A DNA stretch of 64,000 nucleotides from Paucibacter sp. PLA-PC-4 (GCF_026241155.1 NZ_JAPFGP010000010.1:124001-188000); one strand, 5' to 3'; numbered from the stretch's first letter, positions 37,163 to 47,856 are shown. Numbers and translations are program-made. The notes: generated from the sequence alone by a model not told the origin.

Positions 37163-38056
37163 ATGACCATTGCCCGCCTGGCCCAGGAGATCGGAAAGAT
37201 TGCCCGAAATGACGGCAGCCACCCAACCGCGGTGACCTCACTGAGCGTCCACCGCCTCAGCGCCAGGAGTGATCCCTTGCCTTGCTTCTACGAGCTGGGC
37301 CTGGCCGTCATCGCACAGGGTTCGAAGCAAGTGACGCTCGGCGAGCACGTGATGAACCTCGGGCCGGGTCAGTCCTTGCTGACGACAGTAGATCTGCCGG
37401 TGCTCGCCCAGATCACCATGGCCGACCAGGCTGAGCCCTTTTTGGGCCTGATGCTCAAGCTCGATGCCCGCAACATCGTGCAACTTGCCGCGCAGATGGC
37501 GCTGCCGGCGCTGTCGCGCGACCAAGCCCCCGGCGCCGTCTCGCTGAGCCCACTGGACCGGTCGCTGCTCGACGCGATGGTCCGCCTGCTCCGGTTGCAC
37601 GACGAGCCTCAGTTGTGCGCCAGTCTGGCCCCACTGATCCAGCAGGAGATCCTGGTGCGCCTGCTCAGCGGCCCGCACGGCCCCTACCTGCGACAGCTGG
37701 TGGCTGCAGGCTCGCCCAGCCATCAGATCGCGCAGGCTATGGCCTGGCTGAAACAGAACTTCGTCCAGGATGTGATGATGGACGAGCTGGCCGAGCGCGT
37801 GCACATGAGCCCCTCGACCTTCCGGCTGCACTTCCGCCATCTCGCCGGCATGAGCCCGCTGCAGTACCAGAAGCAGCTGCGCCTCCAGGAGGCACGCCTC
37901 TTGATGCTGAACCACGCCCTGGACGCCTGCAGCACGGCGGCCCGCGTGGGCTACGAGAGCGCCTCGCAGTTCAGCCGCGACTACAGCCGCTTGTTTGGCG
38001 CCCCGCCGCAGCGCGACATCCAGCGCATGCGAGGCCTGCCCGCCAGCAGGGCTTAG
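37163..38056 (+). CDS. AraC-family transcriptional regulator
   Basis: 297 aa from ATG 37163 (MTIARLAQEIGKIARNDGSH); an earlier in-frame start at 37058 adds atypical sequence. N-terminal AraC-N ligand domain (about 20-180: CFYELGLAVIAQGSKQVTLG) and two C-terminal HTH motifs (MDELAERVHMSPSTFRLHFR; VGYESASQFSRDYSRLFGAP). Divergent from the molybdenum hydroxylase operon over 185 bases, so it probably controls it. Its last four bases overlap the convergent SGNH hydrolase stop. Confidence 0.93.
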   Translation: MTIARLAQEIGKIARNDGSHPTAVTSLSVHRLSARSDPLPCFYELGLAVIAQGSKQVTLGEHVMNLGPGQSLLTTVDLPVLAQITMADQAEPFLGLMLKLDARNIVQLAAQMALPALSRDQAPGAVSLSPLDRSLLDAMVRLLRLHDEPQLCASLAPLIQQEILVRLLSGPHGPYLRQLVAAGSPSHQIAQAMAWLKQNFVQDVMMDELAERVHMSPSTFRLHFRHLAGMSPLQYQKQLRLQEARLLMLNHALDACSTAARVGYESASQFSRDYSRLFGAPPQRDIQRMRGLPASRA

Positions 38057-38793
38057 GGGCGCTGCCGCTTCCCCCACTCCCTCACCAGCCGCTCCGCCAA
38101 CGCCTCAGCCCAGGCCGCATAACCAGCCGGATTGGGGTGGAAGCCGTCGCGCGCCATCAAGCGCACAGCGGCCTTGCCATGCAGATGCGCAGGCAGCGCT
38201 TGTATGCCGCGCCGGGGCTGGGACAGCAGGTGTCGGCTCAGCGCGCGGTTCATGCGCAGAGCTTGGGCCCCCATCAGCCAGCGCAGCGGCTGCGGCAGCA
38301 GCGGAAAGCTGTGCATCGGCGGAACCGCACTGTGCAGCGTGAAATACGGCGCGCCGGCGCGCTGCTGCAACATGGCATCGATCTGGTCGAGCTGGTGCAG
38401 CCAGCGCCGGGGCGACAAATGGTCGACCACATCATTGACGCCCAGTGCCGTCACCACCACATCGGCCGGGAATATCTCGCTGACGCGCAGGTGTTCGAGC
38501 GCATCAGCGGTCGTATGGCCGCTGCGGGCCAGCACCTGCCACCGCACCATGCCGCCTAGGCGCCGCGACAAGGCCCGGCTCAGGTGGCCGGCCAGCGCCT
38601 CGTCCTGGCTTGACGCGCCAACGCCAGCGCCGGACGAATCGCCGACGATCAGCAGGCGCAGTACCAGCAGGCCTTCGCCCGTCACACCGGCCCGCTGGCC
38701 TTCGGCCTCGGGCAGGCGCAGGGCCTGGCGCCGCACACGCGCACCCTGCCACAGCAGCAGCGGCGCCAGCGCGATCCGCGCGAGCTGCAACAT
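38053..38793 (-). CDS. SGNH/GDSL-family hydrolase
   Basis: 246 aa. Block I LLIVGDSSGAGVG (nucleophile Ser53), block III VVTALGVNDVVDH, block V DGFHPNPAGYAAWAEAL (catalytic Asp/His near 215-218). The N-terminus is hydrophobic and may anchor the protein. Predicted esterase/lipase. It is the last gene of the fatty-acid cluster, 9 bases after the enoyl-CoA hydratase-like gene, suggesting lipid-ester cleavage. Confidence 0.88.
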   Translation of the reverse strand: MLQLARIALAPLLLWQGARVRRQALRLPEAEGQRAGVTGEGLLVLRLLIVGDSSGAGVGASSQDEALAGHLSRALSRRLGGMVRWQVLARSGHTTADALEHLRVSEIFPADVVVTALGVNDVVDHLSPRRWLHQLDQIDAMLQQRAGAPYFTLHSAVPPMHSFPLLPQPLRWLMGAQALRMNRALSRHLLSQPRRGIQALPAHLHGKAAVRLMARDGFHPNPAGYAAWAEALAERLVREWGKRQRP

Positions 38794-38802
38794 GCCGAGG
38801 GC

Positions 38803-39567
38803 TTACTCGAACTTGCTGAAATCCGGCTGGCGCTTCTGGAAGAAGGCCTGAAAGGCCTCCATCGCCTCGGGGCTGCGCAGGCGAGCGCCGAAGATCTCGG
38901 CCTCGGTCTTGATCGTCGCCAGCACGGTCTGTGCCTGCGGCGCGCGCATCAGGCGCTTGCTCTCGCGCACCGCGCTGGGGGCGAGTTTGTTGAAGCGCTC
39001 GGCCACGCGGCGCGCGTGGTTGACGACCTCGCCGGCCGGCAGCACTGCGTTGGCGATGCCGCACTCCACTGCCTGCTCGCCAGTGAAGGGGTCACCCAGC
39101 AGCAACTTCTCGGCAGCGCGTCGGTTGCCCATCAACTGCGGCACCAGCAGGCTGGAGGCGAACTCAGGCACCAGGCCCAGGCTGACGAAGGGCATGGCCA
39201 GGCGAGCGTCGTCGGCGACAAAAACGAAATCGCAGTGCAGCAGCATGGTGGTGCCGATGCCGATGGCGCCGCCGGTCACGGCCGCGATCACCGGCTTGTC
39301 GCAACCCAGCAGCGCGCGCATGAACTGGAAGACCGGAGCGTCCTCGCCCGAGCGCGGGCGGGCCATGAAGTCCTCGAGGTCGTTGCCCGAGGTGAAGATG
39401 CCGGGCTGGCCGTAGATCAGCACGGCACGCACCTCGCCGGCAGTGGCGGCCGCGTTGATCGCATCGGCCATCTGCTGGTACATGTCCGAGGTCAGCGCGT
39501 TCTTCTTCTCGGGGCGGGCGATTTCGATGCTGGCCACGCCGTTGACGATGGCGGTCTTGATGGTCAT
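38803..39567 (-). CDS. Enoyl-CoA hydratase/isomerase family protein, probably isomerase type
   Basis: 254 aa crotonase fold. Oxyanion-hole segments FTSGNDLEDFMARP and AVTGGAIGIGTTMLLHCDFV are present. The first hydratase Glu (in PEI-LG of true hydratases) is Phe in AMPFVSLGLVPEFASSLLVP; instead a Glu follows as in the ECI2-like enoyl-CoA isomerases (LG-x2-PE-x-x-S). It may therefore isomerise delta3/delta2 enoyl-CoA rather than hydrate it; this is inference from motifs. The start overlaps the DUF1569 stop (ATGA). Confidence 0.9.
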   Translation of the reverse strand: MTIKTAIVNGVASIEIARPEKKNALTSDMYQQMADAINAAATAGEVRAVLIYGQPGIFTSGNDLEDFMARPRSGEDAPVFQFMRALLGCDKPVIAAVTGGAIGIGTTMLLHCDFVFVADDARLAMPFVSLGLVPEFASSLLVPQLMGNRRAAEKLLLGDPFTGEQAVECGIANAVLPAGEVVNHARRVAERFNKLAPSAVRESKRLMRAPQAQTVLATIKTEAEIFGARLRSPEAMEAFQAFFQKRQPDFSKFE

Positions 39568-40145
39568 GTCGGGGTCTCCTTGGAATGGAAGTGATTGTCG
39601 GGGGTCGCAGCGGCTTGGGCCGTGGCCGTCAGCGCCTGCACCTGTGTCCAGTGGTTGGCCAGGTGCATCAAATGGGCGCGCTGGTACTCGGCGCGGTCCA
39701 GCTGGCCATACGCGAAATGTGGCTTGAACGGCCCCTTGTGGGCGCTGAATGCCTGCATCGCGTCCAGCAGGCGCTGCACCGCGATCTTCAGGCCTTGCTC
39801 GGGATCGAGTGCAGGTGCGCCGGGAATCGGCTCGGCGAGGTCGTGGCTCATCTGGCCGCGGGCATCAAACACTGCAAAGGCGGTCCGGCCCAGCGTCCGC
39901 TGGAACAGCACGCTCCTGGCTTCGGGGTAGCCCTGGATCGAGAACTCAGTGCTTTGCGCCAGATGCTGAAGCAACTGCGGCAGGCTCCAGCGTTCATGGG
40001 CGAGATGGTGCTGGCGAAACATCAGCTCCAGCACGGATTCGCGGGCCTGCTGCCAGCTGGTGAACCCGGGCGAGAGCTCGCCGGCGCAGCCACCCAGCAG
40101 CAGCAGCGGCGAGGCGCAACCCAGCAGCAGATGGCGGCGCTTCAT
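39564..40145 (-). CDS. DUF1569-like lipoprotein
   Basis: 193 aa from ATG 40145. N-terminus MKRRHLLLGCASPLLLLGGC has an Arg-Arg start and a lipobox-like LLGGC. The domain HLAHERWSLPQLLQHLAQST, then GYPEARSVLFQRTLGRTAF, fits DUF1569 (DinB-like helical bundle) of unknown function. Starts and stops overlap both neighbours by four bases (ATGA), so it is tightly coupled to the alpha/beta hydrolase and the hydratase-like gene. Confidence 0.78.
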   Translation of the reverse strand: MKRRHLLLGCASPLLLLGGCAGELSPGFTSWQQARESVLELMFRQHHLAHERWSLPQLLQHLAQSTEFSIQGYPEARSVLFQRTLGRTAFAVFDARGQMSHDLAEPIPGAPALDPEQGLKIAVQRLLDAMQAFSAHKGPFKPHFAYGQLDRAEYQRAHLMHLANHWTQVQALTATAQAAATPDNHFHSKETPT

Positions 40146-40999
40146 GCCAGCCAGGCCGGCACCTGCGGCCACAGGCTGGCCTCGAAGTGCTTGCGGAAAA
40201 AACCGAAATGGCCGATGCGACGCGCGCCGACATCCTTCGGTGCGATGCGGCGAAGCTCGGGACTCGCGCCGGCATAGAAGCCGTGCAGCGATTCGGTATT
40301 GCGGCGAGACATGAACTCGTCGTCGGTAAAAGCAAGCGACAACATCGGCGTGCGCAGGGCGGCGTAATGCGCGCGCAGCGCCTCGCCGCCCTCGCCCATC
40401 ATGTAGCTGGGGTCCAGGCACCAGCGCCGCCACTGTGCCATCACGCCGCGCGGCAGATCGCCCACCTTGCGCAGCTTGCGGCCCGGGAAATAGCCGAACA
40501 GAGGCAGGGCGAGCGGCACGACGACGTACCAGAGCCACCAGACATAGCGCCTCAGGCCCGCCGAGTTTTCGCGCCAGTAGCCGCTTCCGCAGCCGACGGT
40601 GATGGCGCGGCTGACACGCTCGCGATTGGGCAGCAAGCCGAGGATCTGGCCGCCCAGGCTGTGGCCGAGCCAGTGGACCGGTGTCGCTTCGCTGCCCAGG
40701 CGGCGGGACAGCTCATCCAGCGCGGCGGCGGCATCGCGCTCTGCCCAAGTGCGGATGTCCGCGTCCAGGCCCTTCAGCGAGCGCCGCATCTGGGCCGGCC
40801 GCGAAGCGCCCATGCCGCGATAGTCGAAGCTCAGCACCAGCCAGCCTTGGGCTGCCATCCAGTGGGCGAAGTCGGCGTAATAGCGCTGCTCGACACCCAT
40901 GGCCGGCGCGATCAGCAGGCCCGCCTTGGCCGTGGCCGCATCGCCATACAGATGGCCCTTCAGTTCAAAGCCGTCGCCGGCGCGAAAGCTGATCGTCAT
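40142..40999 (-). CDS. Alpha/beta hydrolase
   Basis: 285 aa from ATG 40999. Nucleophile elbow WLGHSLGGQILGL (Ser114), preceded by the strand-loop LVLSFDYRGMGASRP; His near the C-terminus in ARRIGHFGFFRKHFE. A short hydrophobic stretch (WWLWYVVVPLALPLFGYF) may act as lid or membrane contact. Member of the YheT-like/'predicted alpha/beta hydrolase' type. 53 bases after the thiolase gene. Confidence 0.88.
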   Translation of the reverse strand: MTISFRAGDGFELKGHLYGDAATAKAGLLIAPAMGVEQRYYADFAHWMAAQGWLVLSFDYRGMGASRPAQMRRSLKGLDADIRTWAERDAAAALDELSRRLGSEATPVHWLGHSLGGQILGLLPNRERVSRAITVGCGSGYWRENSAGLRRYVWWLWYVVVPLALPLFGYFPGRKLRKVGDLPRGVMAQWRRWCLDPSYMMGEGGEALRAHYAALRTPMLSLAFTDDEFMSRRNTESLHGFYAGASPELRRIAPKDVGARRIGHFGFFRKHFEASLWPQVPAWLA

Positions 41000-41052
41000 G
41001 CTGCGGAACTCCCAAGCGAAAGCGCGGCCGAGGCCGCGCTTTTCAGGAACGC

Positions 41053-42267
<1,215 letters not shown>

Positions 42268-42286
42268 GATGTGTTCCAGTCAGTTG

Positions 42287-42324
42287 GGGACAGAGCTACT
42301 CGCGTTGCTCGGGTGGTCTGTCCC
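42287..42324. repeat. Inverted repeat between fadB-like and thiolase genes
   Basis: GGGACAGA (42287-42294) and TCTGTCCC (42317-42324), 8 bp with a 22-base loop, in the 66-base intergenic spacer. No T-run. Could be an mRNA processing or stability element. Confidence 0.5.
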
Positions 42325-42333
42325 GCAAGGTCA

Positions 42334-44730
42334 TTAGTTACGAACCGGCTTGCCGGTCTGCAGCATGCCCATGATGCGTTCCTGCGTCTTCGGGTGCTCC
42401 AGCAGCGCGCAGAAGTGCTTGCGCTCCAGCGACATCAGGTATTCCTCGTCGACCAACGAACCGGCTTCGACCTCGCCGCCGCAGACCACATCGGCGATCA
42501 GCGCCGCCAGGTGGTAGTCATGGGCGCTGATGAAGCCGCCGTCGCGCATATTGGCCAGTTGACCCTTGATGGTGGCGATGCCCGAACGGCCGGCCACCGG
42601 GAACATCGCCTTCAGCGGCGGGCGGTAGCCCGACTCGAACATGGACTTGGCCTGGCTGGAGGCGACGTGCAGCAGTTCGTCCTTGTTGGGCACGACGATG
42701 TCGCTGTCCAGCAGGAAGCCGTTCTTCTTCGCTTCCAGTGCGGAGGTTGCGACCTTGGCGGTAGCGGCGGTGGTGAACCCGTCCTTCAAGAAGGCAAAGA
42801 TGTCCGCATCGGCACTACCCGCCTTGGCCATCTCGGCAGCACGGCGGGCGATATAGGTCAGGCCGCCGCCGCCGGGGATCAGGCCGACGCCCACTTCCAC
42901 CAAGCCAACATAGCTTTCCATGTGAGCAACACGGCGCGCGCAGTGCACGGCCAGCTCAGCGCCACCGCCCAGGGCAAGGCCGCGCATCGCCGCGACCACC
43001 GGCACATTGGCATAGCGGATGCGCAGCATCATGTCCTGCAGCTTCTTCTCTTCCGGCGCGATGCCCTTGGCACCCGACTTCATGAAGACAGGCATCAGCG
43101 CTTCGAGGTTGGCACCGGCCGAGAACACATCGTCCGGGCTCCAGATCACCAAGCCCTTGTACTTCGCCTCGGCGATCTCGACGGCCTTGAGCAGGCCCTC
43201 GGTCACGGTGGGGCTGATCAGGTGCAGCTTGGCGGTGATCGAGGCGATCAACACCTCACCGTCCAGGCTCCAGACGCGGATCTCTTCGTTCTTGAACTCT
43301 TCGGTGCCGGCCTTCAGGGGTTCGTCCGCGCCCTCGCCCACCAGGGACTCAGGGAAGGCCTGGCGCTCATAGACCGGCAGCTTCGCGCGCGGCTTGAACT
43401 TGGCCTCGGCAGCGCTCCAGGAGCCTCGCGTGCTGTGCACACCGCCGTTCTCAGCCACCGGGCCCTCGCTGACCCAGGCAGGCAACGGGGCGCTGGACAG
43501 GGTCTTGCCCTCCGCGATGTCGGCGGAAATCCACTCGGCAACCTGCTTCCAGCCGGCGGCCTGCCACAGCTCGAACGGGCCCTGGCTGCTGCCGAAGCCC
43601 CAGCGCATCGCGAAGTCGATCTCGCGCGCGGTGTCGGCCACGGTGTTCAGGTGCACGGCAGCATAGTGGAAGCTGTCTCGCAGGATGGACCACAGGAACT
43701 GGGCCTGCGGATTGCTTGATTCGCGCAGCAGCTTGATGCGATCAGCGGCGGGCTTCTTCAGCATGCGGGCGACGATGTCGTCGGCCTTCTTGCCGCCAGC
43801 GACGTACTCGCCAGTTGCGAAGTCCAGGCGCTGGATGTCCTTGCCGACCTTTTTGTAGAAGCCGGCACCGGTCTTTTGCCCCAACGCGCCCTTTTCGATC
43901 AGCGCGGCCAGCACCTTGGGTGTGGCGTAGGTGCTGTAGAAGGGGTCATCCTTCAGGTTGTCCTGCATGGTCTTGACGACATGGGCCATGGTGTCCAGGC
44001 CCACGACGTCGGCGGTGCGGAATGTGCCGCTGGACGCGCGCCCCAGCTTCTTGCCGGTCAGATCGTCCACCACATCGACCGACAGGCCGAACTTCTCGGC
44101 CTCGATCATCGTGGCCATCATGCCGGCGATGCCGACGCGATTGGCGACGAAGTTGGGCGTGTCATTGGCGCGTACCACGCCCTTGCCGACGGCGGTCGTG
44201 ACGAAGCTCTCCAGCTGGTCAATCACATCAGGACGGGTCGTCGGCGTATTGATCAGCTCGACCAGGTACATATAGCGCGGCGGGTTGAAGAAATGGATGC
44301 CGCAAAAGCGCGGCTTGATTTCTTCGGGCAGCACTTCACTGAGCTTGGTGATCGACAAGCCCGAGGTGTTGCTCGCGACGATGGCATGCGGGGCGATGAA
44401 GGGGGCGATCTTGGTGTACAGATCGAGCTTCCAGTCCATGCGCTCGGCAATGGCCTCGATGATCAGATCACAGTCCTTCAGCAGCTCAAGATGCTCTTCA
44501 TAGTTTGCCTGCTGGATCAGCGCGGCGTTCTCCGGCACGGCCAGCGGCGCGGGCTTGAGCTTTTTCAGGCCCTCGACGGCCTTGCTGACGATGCCGTTCT
44601 TGGCACCTTCCTTGGCGGGCAGGTCGAACAGCACGACCGGCACCTTGACGTTGACCAGGTGCGCAGCGATCTGCGCGCCCATCACGCCAGCGCCGAGCAC
44701 GGCGACTTTGCGAACTTGGAATCGACTCAT
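42334..44730 (-). CDS. 3-hydroxyacyl-CoA dehydrogenase/enoyl-CoA hydratase (FadB-like)
   Basis: 798 aa from ATG 44730 (MSRFQVRKVAVLGAGVMGAQ). The dehydrogenase comes first: NAD-binding GAGVMGAQIAAHLVN and SNTSGLSITKLSE, with FCGIHFFNPPRYMYLVELI (catalytic His). The hydratase half is C-terminal (about 480-798; LGGGAELAVHCARRVAHMES and GLVEVGVGLIPGGGGLTYI). This order, reverse of E. coli FadB, is common in betaproteobacteria. Performs steps two and three of beta-oxidation. Confidence 0.94.
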   Translation of the reverse strand: MSRFQVRKVAVLGAGVMGAQIAAHLVNVKVPVVLFDLPAKEGAKNGIVSKAVEGLKKLKPAPLAVPENAALIQQANYEEHLELLKDCDLIIEAIAERMDWKLDLYTKIAPFIAPHAIVASNTSGLSITKLSEVLPEEIKPRFCGIHFFNPPRYMYLVELINTPTTRPDVIDQLESFVTTAVGKGVVRANDTPNFVANRVGIAGMMATMIEAEKFGLSVDVVDDLTGKKLGRASSGTFRTADVVGLDTMAHVVKTMQDNLKDDPFYSTYATPKVLAALIEKGALGQKTGAGFYKKVGKDIQRLDFATGEYVAGGKKADDIVARMLKKPAADRIKLLRESSNPQAQFLWSILRDSFHYAAVHLNTVADTAREIDFAMRWGFGSSQGPFELWQAAGWKQVAEWISADIAEGKTLSSAPLPAWVSEGPVAENGGVHSTRGSWSAAEAKFKPRAKLPVYERQAFPESLVGEGADEPLKAGTEEFKNEEIRVWSLDGEVLIASITAKLHLISPTVTEGLLKAVEIAEAKYKGLVIWSPDDVFSAGANLEALMPVFMKSGAKGIAPEEKKLQDMMLRIRYANVPVVAAMRGLALGGGAELAVHCARRVAHMESYVGLVEVGVGLIPGGGGLTYIARRAAEMAKAGSADADIFAFLKDGFTTAATAKVATSALEAKKNGFLLDSDIVVPNKDELLHVASSQAKSMFESGYRPPLKAMFPVAGRSGIATIKGQLANMRDGGFISAHDYHLAALIADVVCGGEVEAGSLVDEEYLMSLERKHFCALLEHPKTQERIMGMLQTGKPVRN

Positions 44731-44774
44731 GGTTTGCATTCCTTCAGAAAAATGGGCGTCGAGGGCGCTGCGGC

Positions 44775-45215
44775 TCACTCGACGCGAATCCAGGTCTGGG
44801 TGCGGCCCAGCATGGGCATGCCGACATAGCCGCGCACTTCCAGCTTCTTGCCGCCTTCGATGGGCTTGATACGGACCTTGTAGACCTTGCCGTCATTGGG
44901 GTCGAGGATCTCGCCGCCGTCCCACAGCTCTGCATCGTCGGCGTTCTTTTTGACGTTGCGAACAATCGTCAGGCCGATCAACGGCTGATCCTTGCGGTCG
45001 TCGGCGCACTTGTCGCACTTGGACTCTTGCTTGGCGGGATCGACGACCTTCTCGATCTTGGCGCTGAAGACACCGGCGCTCTCGCTGATGCGCACCAGCG
45101 ACTTCTCCTGCTTGGTCTTGTCGTCGATGGTCTTCCACAGCCCGCTGGGCGTGGCTTGGGCCAGCGCGATGCCCGAGAGCAGGCTCAGGGTGGTGGCAGC
45201 AATCAGCGATTTCAT
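44775..45215 (-). CDS. DUF2147-domain secreted protein
   Basis: 146 aa. Signal peptide MKSLIAATTLSLLSGIALAQ, then DUF2147: PSGLWKTIDDKTKQEKSLVR, SKCDKCADDRKDQPLIGLTI (C-x2-C) and ELWDGGEILDPNDGKVYKVR, ending LGRTQTWIRVE. Family function unknown, lipocalin-like fold suspected. Lies inside the fad operon (36 bases after the acyl-CoA dehydrogenase, 44 before the FadB-like gene), suggesting a role in handling fatty acids at the envelope; inference. Confidence 0.9.
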   Translation of the reverse strand: MKSLIAATTLSLLSGIALAQATPSGLWKTIDDKTKQEKSLVRISESAGVFSAKIEKVVDPAKQESKCDKCADDRKDQPLIGLTIVRNVKKNADDAELWDGGEILDPNDGKVYKVRIKPIEGGKKLEVRGYVGMPMLGRTQTWIRVE

Positions 45216-45251
45216 GGTGTCTCCTTTATGGCGTTATTGAAATCAAGCAAG

Positions 45252-47042
45252 TCAGAACAGCGCTTCGTCCATCTCCATCAGCGGATTCAGTCCGGCGCGC
45301 GCGGTGCGGATCAGGGAGGCGGTCTCGGGCAGCAGCTTCGCAAAATAGAAGCGCGCCGTCGAGAGCTTGGCGGTGTAGAACGGATCGCCCGAGTCCTTCT
45401 TCTCCAGCGCGATCTTGGCCATGCGGGCGAAGAAGTAAGCAAAAGTCAGATGGCCTACGACGCGCAGATAGTCCACCGCAGCGGCGCCCACCTCGTCGGG
45501 GTTCTGGAAGGCCTTCATGCCGATCTCTGTGGTCAGCTTGGTGACCTTGTCGCCGATATCGGCCAGCGGGTTGATGAACTCCTGCATGGCCTCGTTCGTG
45601 CCTTCTTCTTCGACGAAGGCAGCGATCTTCTTGCCGAACTTCTTCAGCGTGGCGCCGTTGTTGGACAGGATCTTGCGACCCAGCAGGTCCAGCGACTGGA
45701 TCGTATTGGTGCCTTCATAGATCATGTTGATGCGGGCATCGCGGACGAACTGCTCCATGCCCCACTCATGGATGAAACCATGGCCGCCGAAGACCTGCAA
45801 GCAGTGCGAGGTCGCGATCCAGCCGTTGTCGGTGATGAATGCTTTGATAATGGGGGTAAGAAGCGCGACTTCGGCCTCGCACTCCTTGCGCTCGTCCTCG
45901 TCGTCCGAGCTCAACGCCTTGTCCAACTGCAGGCCCACATAGGTATTCAGCGCGCGGCCGCCTTCGGCGTAGGCTCGCGCGGTCAGCAGCATCTTGCGCA
46001 CATCGGGGTGCACGATGATGGGATCGGCCGGCTTGTCCAGTGCCTTCGGACCGCTCAGCGCGCGCATCTGGATGCGGTCCTTCGCGTAGGCCACGGCGTT
46101 CTGGTAGGCCACCTCGGTCAGGCCCAGCGACTGATTGCCCACGCCCAGGCGGGCGGCGTTCATCATCACGAACATCGCGGCCAGGCCTTTGTGGGGCTGC
46201 CCCACCAAAGTGCCGACGGCGCCGTCCAGCACGATCTGTGCGGTGGCGTTGCCATGGATGCCCATCTTGTGCTCCAGGCCGCCGCAATAGACCGGGTTGC
46301 GCTCGCCCAGGCTGCCATCGGCATTCACCTTGAACTTCGGCACCACAAACAACGAGATGCCCTTGGAGCCCTCGGGCGCTTCCGGCAGACGGGCCAGCAC
46401 CAGGTGGATGATGTTGTCGGCCATATCGTGCTCGCCGGCCGAGATGAAAATCTTCTGGCCAGTGATCTTGTAGCTGCCGTCAGCCTGCGGCTCGGCCTTG
46501 GTGCGCAGCAGGCCCAGATCGGTGCCGCAGTGCGGCTCGGTCAGGCACATGGTGCCGGTCCACTCGCCACTGGTCAGCTTGGGCAGGTAGGTAGACTTCT
46601 GCTCAGGCGTGCCATGGGCATGCAGGGCCTCGTAGGCGCCGTGGCTCAGGCCCGGGTACATGGTCCAGGCCTGGTTGGCCCCATTCAGCATCTCGTAGAA
46701 GCCCTGATTCACAATCACCGGCAGGCCCTGGCCGCCGAACTCCGGGTCGCAGCCCAGCGCCGGCCAGCCGCCTTCGACATACTGTTTGTAGGCCTGCTTG
46801 AAACCCTTGGGCGTCGTCACCTCGTGCGTGTTCTTGTCCAGGCTGCAGCCCTCGGCATCGCCAGACAGGTTCAGCGGCGCGATCACCTCCGCCGCGAACT
46901 TGCCCCCCTCTTCCAGCACCGCATTGATGGTGTCGACATCGATGTCGGCGTGGGCCGGCAGCATCTTGAGCTCGTCGACCACATTCAGCAGCTCGTGCAT
47001 CACGAACTTCATGTCACGCAGCGGTGGGTTGTACTGGGGCAT
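45252..47042 (-). CDS. Acyl-CoA dehydrogenase with C-terminal extension
   Basis: 596 aa. Acyl-CoA dehydrogenase core with FAD/substrate motifs MCLTEPHCGTDLGLLRTKAE and ITGQKIFISAGEHDMADNII, QVFGGHGFIHEWGMEQFVRD, and the catalytic Glu in MIYEGTNTIQSLDLLGRKIL. A C-terminal extension (about 470-596) is typical of the long-chain class found next to fadAB in Burkholderiales. Introduces the 2,3 double bond, passing electrons to ETF. First enzyme gene after the TetR gene (37 bases). Confidence 0.95.
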   Translation of the reverse strand: MPQYNPPLRDMKFVMHELLNVVDELKMLPAHADIDVDTINAVLEEGGKFAAEVIAPLNLSGDAEGCSLDKNTHEVTTPKGFKQAYKQYVEGGWPALGCDPEFGGQGLPVIVNQGFYEMLNGANQAWTMYPGLSHGAYEALHAHGTPEQKSTYLPKLTSGEWTGTMCLTEPHCGTDLGLLRTKAEPQADGSYKITGQKIFISAGEHDMADNIIHLVLARLPEAPEGSKGISLFVVPKFKVNADGSLGERNPVYCGGLEHKMGIHGNATAQIVLDGAVGTLVGQPHKGLAAMFVMMNAARLGVGNQSLGLTEVAYQNAVAYAKDRIQMRALSGPKALDKPADPIIVHPDVRKMLLTARAYAEGGRALNTYVGLQLDKALSSDDEDERKECEAEVALLTPIIKAFITDNGWIATSHCLQVFGGHGFIHEWGMEQFVRDARINMIYEGTNTIQSLDLLGRKILSNNGATLKKFGKKIAAFVEEEGTNEAMQEFINPLADIGDKVTKLTTEIGMKAFQNPDEVGAAAVDYLRVVGHLTFAYFFARMAKIALEKKDSGDPFYTAKLSTARFYFAKLLPETASLIRTARAGLNPLMEMDEALF

Positions 47043-47079
47043 GTCTAACTCCTCGGTTTCGATTCAATTCAGAACGGGT

Positions 47080-47808
47080 TCAGGTCTGGGGCCGCTTGCC
47101 GGTCTTCTTTGCGGCGGCCGCCACGGATTTGCTGCCTGCGGCCTGCAGGCCTTCGGGCGTGGCATAGAAATTCACGATGCGCTCGAAGCCCGCTCCGGCA
47201 CGCTCCAGCGCGCCGGGCCGGCGCAGAAATCGCGCATCGTGGTGCAGGGACAGGATCAGCCCATGCAATTCAAACAAGATCTGTTCCACATCGGCGTCGG
47301 CGCGCAGATGGCCGGCCTGCAGCGCCAGCACGATGGCCTTGTGCAGCGCCGCGTGCCAGGCCTTGACCATGCTGACCAGGGCGTCGCGCACTGGGCCGGG
47401 CCGGTCATCGAACTCGACCGCGCCGCTGATGTAGATACAGCCCGAGTCGATTTCCACCGAGACCCGGCGCACCCAGTGCTCGTAGAGCGCGCGCAGCCGG
47501 GGAAGGCCGCGCGGCTCGCGGATCGCGGTGAAAAACACCTCTTCCTCGAACTTGGCGTGATATTCCATGACCACCGCGATCTGCAACTCCTCGCGCGAGC
47601 CGAAATGGGCGAACACGCCGGACTTGCTCATCTTGGTGACGTCGGCGAGCGCGCCGATCGACAGGCCTTCCAGCCCCATGTGCGAGGCCAGGCCCAGAGC
47701 CGCCTCCAGGATGGCGGCGCGGGTCTGCTGGCCTTTTTGCAGTGAGCGCACGCCGCGGCGCGGCATCTCGTCGCCGTCGGTGGGCTTGGGGCTGGGCAGG
47801 GCGGACAC
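47080..47808 (-). CDS. TetR-family regulator of the fatty-acid operon
   Basis: 242 aa from GTG 47808; an ATG at 47766 (MPRRGVRSLQKGQQTRAAIL) is an alternative. HTH: LSIGALADVTKMSKSGVFAH; C-terminal ligand domain (about 90-220), then a basic tail (SKSVAAAAKKTGKRPQT). Leads the same-strand fad cluster, so it probably represses it and is relieved by long-chain acyl-CoA, as other TetR fatty-acid regulators. A palindromic operator lies 49-60 bases upstream. Confidence 0.92.
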   Translation of the reverse strand: MSALPSPKPTDGDEMPRRGVRSLQKGQQTRAAILEAALGLASHMGLEGLSIGALADVTKMSKSGVFAHFGSREELQIAVVMEYHAKFEEEVFFTAIREPRGLPRLRALYEHWVRRVSVEIDSGCIYISGAVEFDDRPGPVRDALVSMVKAWHAALHKAIVLALQAGHLRADADVEQILFELHGLILSLHHDARFLRRPGALERAGAGFERIVNFYATPEGLQAAGSKSVAAAAKKTGKRPQT

Positions 47809-47856
47809 GGTGCTTGGGGACTCTGTGGAATTCGCTGGAAAGCCGAATAATAAAAC

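Noticed and set aside
42287-42324. Inverted repeat as a terminator between the FadB-like and thiolase genes
   Set aside because: No T-run on either strand and a 22-base loop; termination inside the fad operon is not supported.
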